Below are positions 7,301 to 8,451 of a stretch of DNA of 8,451 nucleotides, in pieces. The stretch lies in NCBI GenBank assembly GCA_013139905.1, contig WSZW01000177.1, positions 1-8,451 of the forward strand, given 5' to 3'. Both the position numbers and the translations under genes were made by a program. Positions within the stretch are counted from its first letter, which is position 1. Each line of letters starts with the position of its first letter. The notes below the pieces were generated by a model. The model was given only the letters and a program-made list of their open reading frames with translations. It was not told the DNA's origin and made no database searches. The stretch is from an archaeon. GTDB taxonomy: Archaea > EX4484-52 > B79-G9.

Positions 7301-7912
7301 ACTTGTTTTGGTTCTTCAAGAGGGTCTATAGATTTAGATAGTGTTAGAGCAACAAATACTACCGTATCTAGCGGTGGTGAATGTAGAGATATTGATTGGT
7401 TTGCAGAAACATTTACAAATACGTCAGGGAATCTTGAATGGGCGTTCAATAAATCTATGAATAATTCGGATTTTATGCTTGAATGGGATGATGCCGTATA
7501 TGACAATTTAAAATTAGATACGGATACGTGGAATGCGGGTTATTGTTATTCTGAAATGATTATTGATAACATTGAAACATTTACAACTAAAAGTACATTT
7601 TATTCTAGTGATGAAGATTATAAAAATCAAATATATACTTATGAATGGATTGAAAGATTAGGTTGGAATTTGGATGGTAATCAGAGAGCGATATCTGGTG
7701 ATAGTGGTGCTTATGTTTCAAATTATTATAATTGGGATGTATGTACTGACGAAGGGCGCGAATACAATGAGGGTGCTTGGTGCATTATAAATGTTCAGAT
7801 TCAAGTATTATGGGATATTTTAACTAGTTCGATATATGGTAATTTCGCAACATTTTTAATGTTTCTTTTACTATTAATGGCATTATCAACAGTTGTTATT
7901 ATGTGGAAATAG
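4319..7912 (+). CDS. Giant secreted, anchored surface protein with FG-GAP/VCBS propeller and TSP1-like motif
   Basis: The 1,197-residue start at 4319 is preferred because it begins a textbook signal peptide (MKKYMLFVI..., cleavage after NAYA at residue 20). In-frame ATGs at 4259 and 4274 would add a long polar leader. Residues 25-150 look like a beta-sandwich domain. Residues 154-430 hold five propeller units: four with calcium loops beginning at D179, D241, D297 and D350, the fifth degenerate. Residues 438-479 are a TSP1-like cysteine motif. Residues about 718-801 resemble a LamG/concanavalin-like sandwich (YYYDG turn, then a TLDIDFDVDN stretch). Residues about 903-1015 resemble a jelly-roll carbohydrate-binding fold ending in IDLDSV. 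A membrane helix spans about 1174-1194, with the tail MWK. About 20 sequons are present. I infer an attachment or envelope protein; FG-GAP and LamG folds commonly bind proteins or glycans. No enzyme motif was seen. Its anchor is unrelated to the four-cysteine module of the two paralogues. Confidence 0.92.
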   Translation: MKKYMLFVICFLFVIGNAYAINPYSVIGNAEADWEQYGRDAFSGSSATTCDYFFVPTVDRLDNVTFTLRMDSGASIVNYSTHVSYSSGYSYFKIYVDGDYIGDTITGSSGCKTGFFDTNISDTLNHTITFECICAVGNDCGFNRIYYNGYEIENPNYYYSNYNFDVVGFTNYASPSFADLDNDGDVDMMVTYWDNALHYSDALENIGSITEPVWYSNSDWDIPYIDCDGSSPFNTAGDFADLDNDGDMDFCYSCGSNSGGLYCWENNGTVYSPSWYRKSIWDINTITGSEHTMTFGDINGDGLTDVFINDRHSSVDKYMYVNTGNITSPSWTLNNSIYIPASVSTSNFVDLNNDGLLDFYAGISYYENNGTSTNPDWDYDSSYNLPLALTGVHSNIRFFDFFRETVYDVTDPDFMVGSQAGNILPYISNLEFHPEFPCTPDITCSAWSSCFIEEDERIKQRMCYDLNNCSSGYTETTACDTTVVDEGVGFYSPTEPDSFIMIPKIIIPATDNNAPSINSQHITSFACFSNWYGYNDSNFDRMVYQINDISVTVYPNETYEPCGKGLTCSKPYGYIQSWDYLNNYFTQYDNYNTNLTVTCYDSEGANTFLSLTLNSKEEDYCYTEDDTVTKECFSFSDNLNNHIYSSTDLNIKPSFAFDLDRILSTENTPDWQMYRVTTDIINYFSSDSYENDAKDNFNKIAQKEGYQIIELFTNPQAEAQVSIDVYISDIYPKYFLLTDSDGQVQILIMFYNNEVYYYDGYSYKSLGDYSINTPYTLDIDFDVDNQRFKLGLNTWYVYLDDSYNVFSWKKIGSWQYNSKIGTFVPRFDDSKNIKYLAMTMMSEYCNTDSDCSSVYGSQKYYGATTTIYPAFSDDWGFKQIKEHLHDTDGSYLRYFDDEQSDNNGTVTINSWDDLLSGVFNNESIISIIWKSESDGVFCFGEINKTVNISVREGESSWTLLDTLSITPATAPQSYSVESTISFDEVKFEFEITGGTCFGSSRGSIDLDSVRATNTTVSSGGECRDIDWFAETFTNTSGNLEWAFNKSMNNSDFMLEWDDAVYDNLKLDTDTWNAGYCYSEMIIDNIETFTTKSTFYSSDEDYKNQIYTYEWIERLGWNLDGNQRAISGDSGAYVSNYYNWDVCTDEGREYNEGAWCIINVQIQVLWDILTSSIYGNFATFLMFLLLLMALSTVVIMWK
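4778..5608 (+). repeat. FG-GAP/VCBS propeller repeats, four calcium-loop units plus one degenerate unit
   Basis: Four DxDxDG-type loops are visible: DLDNDGDVD, DLDNDGDMD, DINGDGLTD and DLNNDGLLD, spaced 62, 56 and 53 residues apart. Each is followed by an E/V-N-x-G-T-like turn and P-x-W, the standard layout of FG-GAP/VCBS blades. A fifth unit begins at NPDWDYD, but its loop (FFDFFRETVYD) has lost the regular acidic spacing while keeping the following DFMVGS strand. Confidence 0.88.
5630..5755 (+). other. Thrombospondin type-1-like cysteine motif
   Basis: Residues 438-479 of the gene at 4319 read C-x5-C-SAW-x2-C, then QRMC, then a D-LNNC step and ETTAC. The layout follows the C..W..C...RxC..NC...C pattern of short TSP1-like motifs often placed after propellers or Ig domains in DPANN archaeal surface proteins. 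It contributes six cysteines and probably three disulfides. Confidence 0.7.
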
Positions 7913-7921
7913 TTGTTTAAT

Positions 7922-8451
7922 ATGGGAATATTTGATACATTTAGTCCAATAGAATATATACCGCGAAAGGTAAAGTTCTTATTGTTTATTTTGTTAATTG
8001 CTTTAATATCTCCATTTATTAATAGTCTTCTCCTTGCAGGTAAAGGTACTATTGTTTGTGATTCTCAAAAAGATGCGTATGTTATTACGGGGGTAGATTA
8101 TAATGATTTGGCAACTAATAATGTTTTAGATGCCTATCTTGATTTAGCCCCTGATTTTTCTTTACAACGTCAAAAAATAGCATGGTTACAACATAAAATA
8201 GAACGACAACGATATCTTTTATCTTCAGAAGCCACATCGTTAGGGGTTCGTTTACCCCTCGCATTTAAAAAAGTAGGTTCTGTTGGGGGTTCTGAATGTG
8301 TACGCTGTTCACTAGGTAATTATACTAATTGTTATGATTCTGCTACTGAAACATGGGCTGATATGGAATTAATACCTGCTGAGGAATTTTCTATATTTCA
8401 ACAAATTACTTTTTATGATAATTGTCGTCCTGTTCTGGTTGATTCTTCAGA
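7922..8451 (+). CDS. Membrane-anchored cysteine-containing protein, 3'-truncated
   Basis: The frame is open to the right edge; 176 residues are visible. After a short polar N-terminus (MGIFDTFSPI...) comes one hydrophobic segment (about 18-38), acting as a signal anchor or signal peptide. Residues 69-103 look like a charged amphipathic helix that could form a coil. Residues 126-168 contain C126 and C129 (a CVRC pair), C137 and C168; C46 follows the membrane segment. I recognise no family. CxxC could bind metal or take part in disulfide chemistry, but the residues around it are not diagnostic. The gene lies nine bases after the previous TAG, in the same frame, with no clear ribosome site, which suggests coupling to its upstream neighbour. 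The opposite anchor position (N-terminal rather than C-terminal) sets it apart from the other surface proteins here. Confidence 0.85.
   Translation, partial: MGIFDTFSPIEYIPRKVKFLLFILLIALISPFINSLLLAGKGTIVCDSQKDAYVITGVDYNDLATNNVLDAYLDLAPDFSLQRQKIAWLQHKIERQRYLLSSEATSLGVRLPLAFKKVGSVGGSECVRCSLGNYTNCYDSATETWADMELIPAEEFSIFQQITFYDNCRPVLVDSS

Noticed and set aside
7237..7506. Reverse-strand open frame of 89 codons
   Set aside because: It is antisense to the C-terminal domain of the gene at 4319; low-complexity composition and no start signal.
7910..7912. TAG read as an amino acid (recoding)
   Set aside because: A plausible ATG follows, the preceding protein ends naturally after its membrane helix, and TAG also ends the gene at 3322; nothing in the window demands recoding.

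Overview
The window is AT-rich and carries five consecutive plus-strand genes with almost no space between them. Three are complete on any reading (3322-3924, 3918-4274, 4319-7912). One enters from the left edge (2-3325) and one runs off the right edge (from 7922). Neighbours overlap by 4 and 7 bases, then come gaps of 44 and 9 bases, so a single translationally coupled transcription unit is likely. I see no RNA gene, CRISPR array, insertion sequence or intergenic promoter.

Every product looks membrane-bound or exported. Gene 1 (more than 1,100 residues) is the C-terminal part of a secreted mosaic: the end of a laminin-G/concanavalin-like fold, several Ig-like domains, a five-unit propeller-like repeat block inserted inside one Ig-like domain, and a C-terminal membrane anchor. 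Gene 2 (200 residues) is a signal-peptide-bearing, free-standing copy of gene 1's C-terminal four-cysteine domain plus its anchor. Gene 3 (118 residues) is a multi-pass membrane protein resembling DUF5658. Gene 4 (1,197 residues) has a signal peptide, an FG-GAP/VCBS calcium-binding propeller, a thrombospondin-1-like cysteine motif, further beta-sandwich regions and a C-terminal anchor. Gene 5 starts with a membrane segment followed by a cysteine-containing domain of unknown function.

The organism is most likely an archaeon or, more probably, an archaeal virus or other extrachromosomal element. The reasons are the compact co-directional layout with no housekeeping genes, very dense N-glycosylation sequons, C-terminal single-helix anchors, Ig-like domains of archaeal surface-protein style, and a TSP1-like motif of a type familiar from DPANN archaea such as Woesearchaeota and Pacearchaeota. 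No capsid, terminase, polymerase or integrase is visible, so viral origin is inference. A chromosomal cell-surface cluster remains possible.

The working picture is an envelope or cell-surface module: two giant stalked glycoproteins with propeller heads, a short paralogue that shares the membrane-proximal domain of one of them, a small integral membrane protein, and another anchored ectodomain. The strongest leads are the paralogous four-cysteine anchor module, the propeller inserted into an Ig-like fold, and a 13-base sequence that both encodes the conserved C-terminal tail and appears to serve as ribosome binding site for the next gene.
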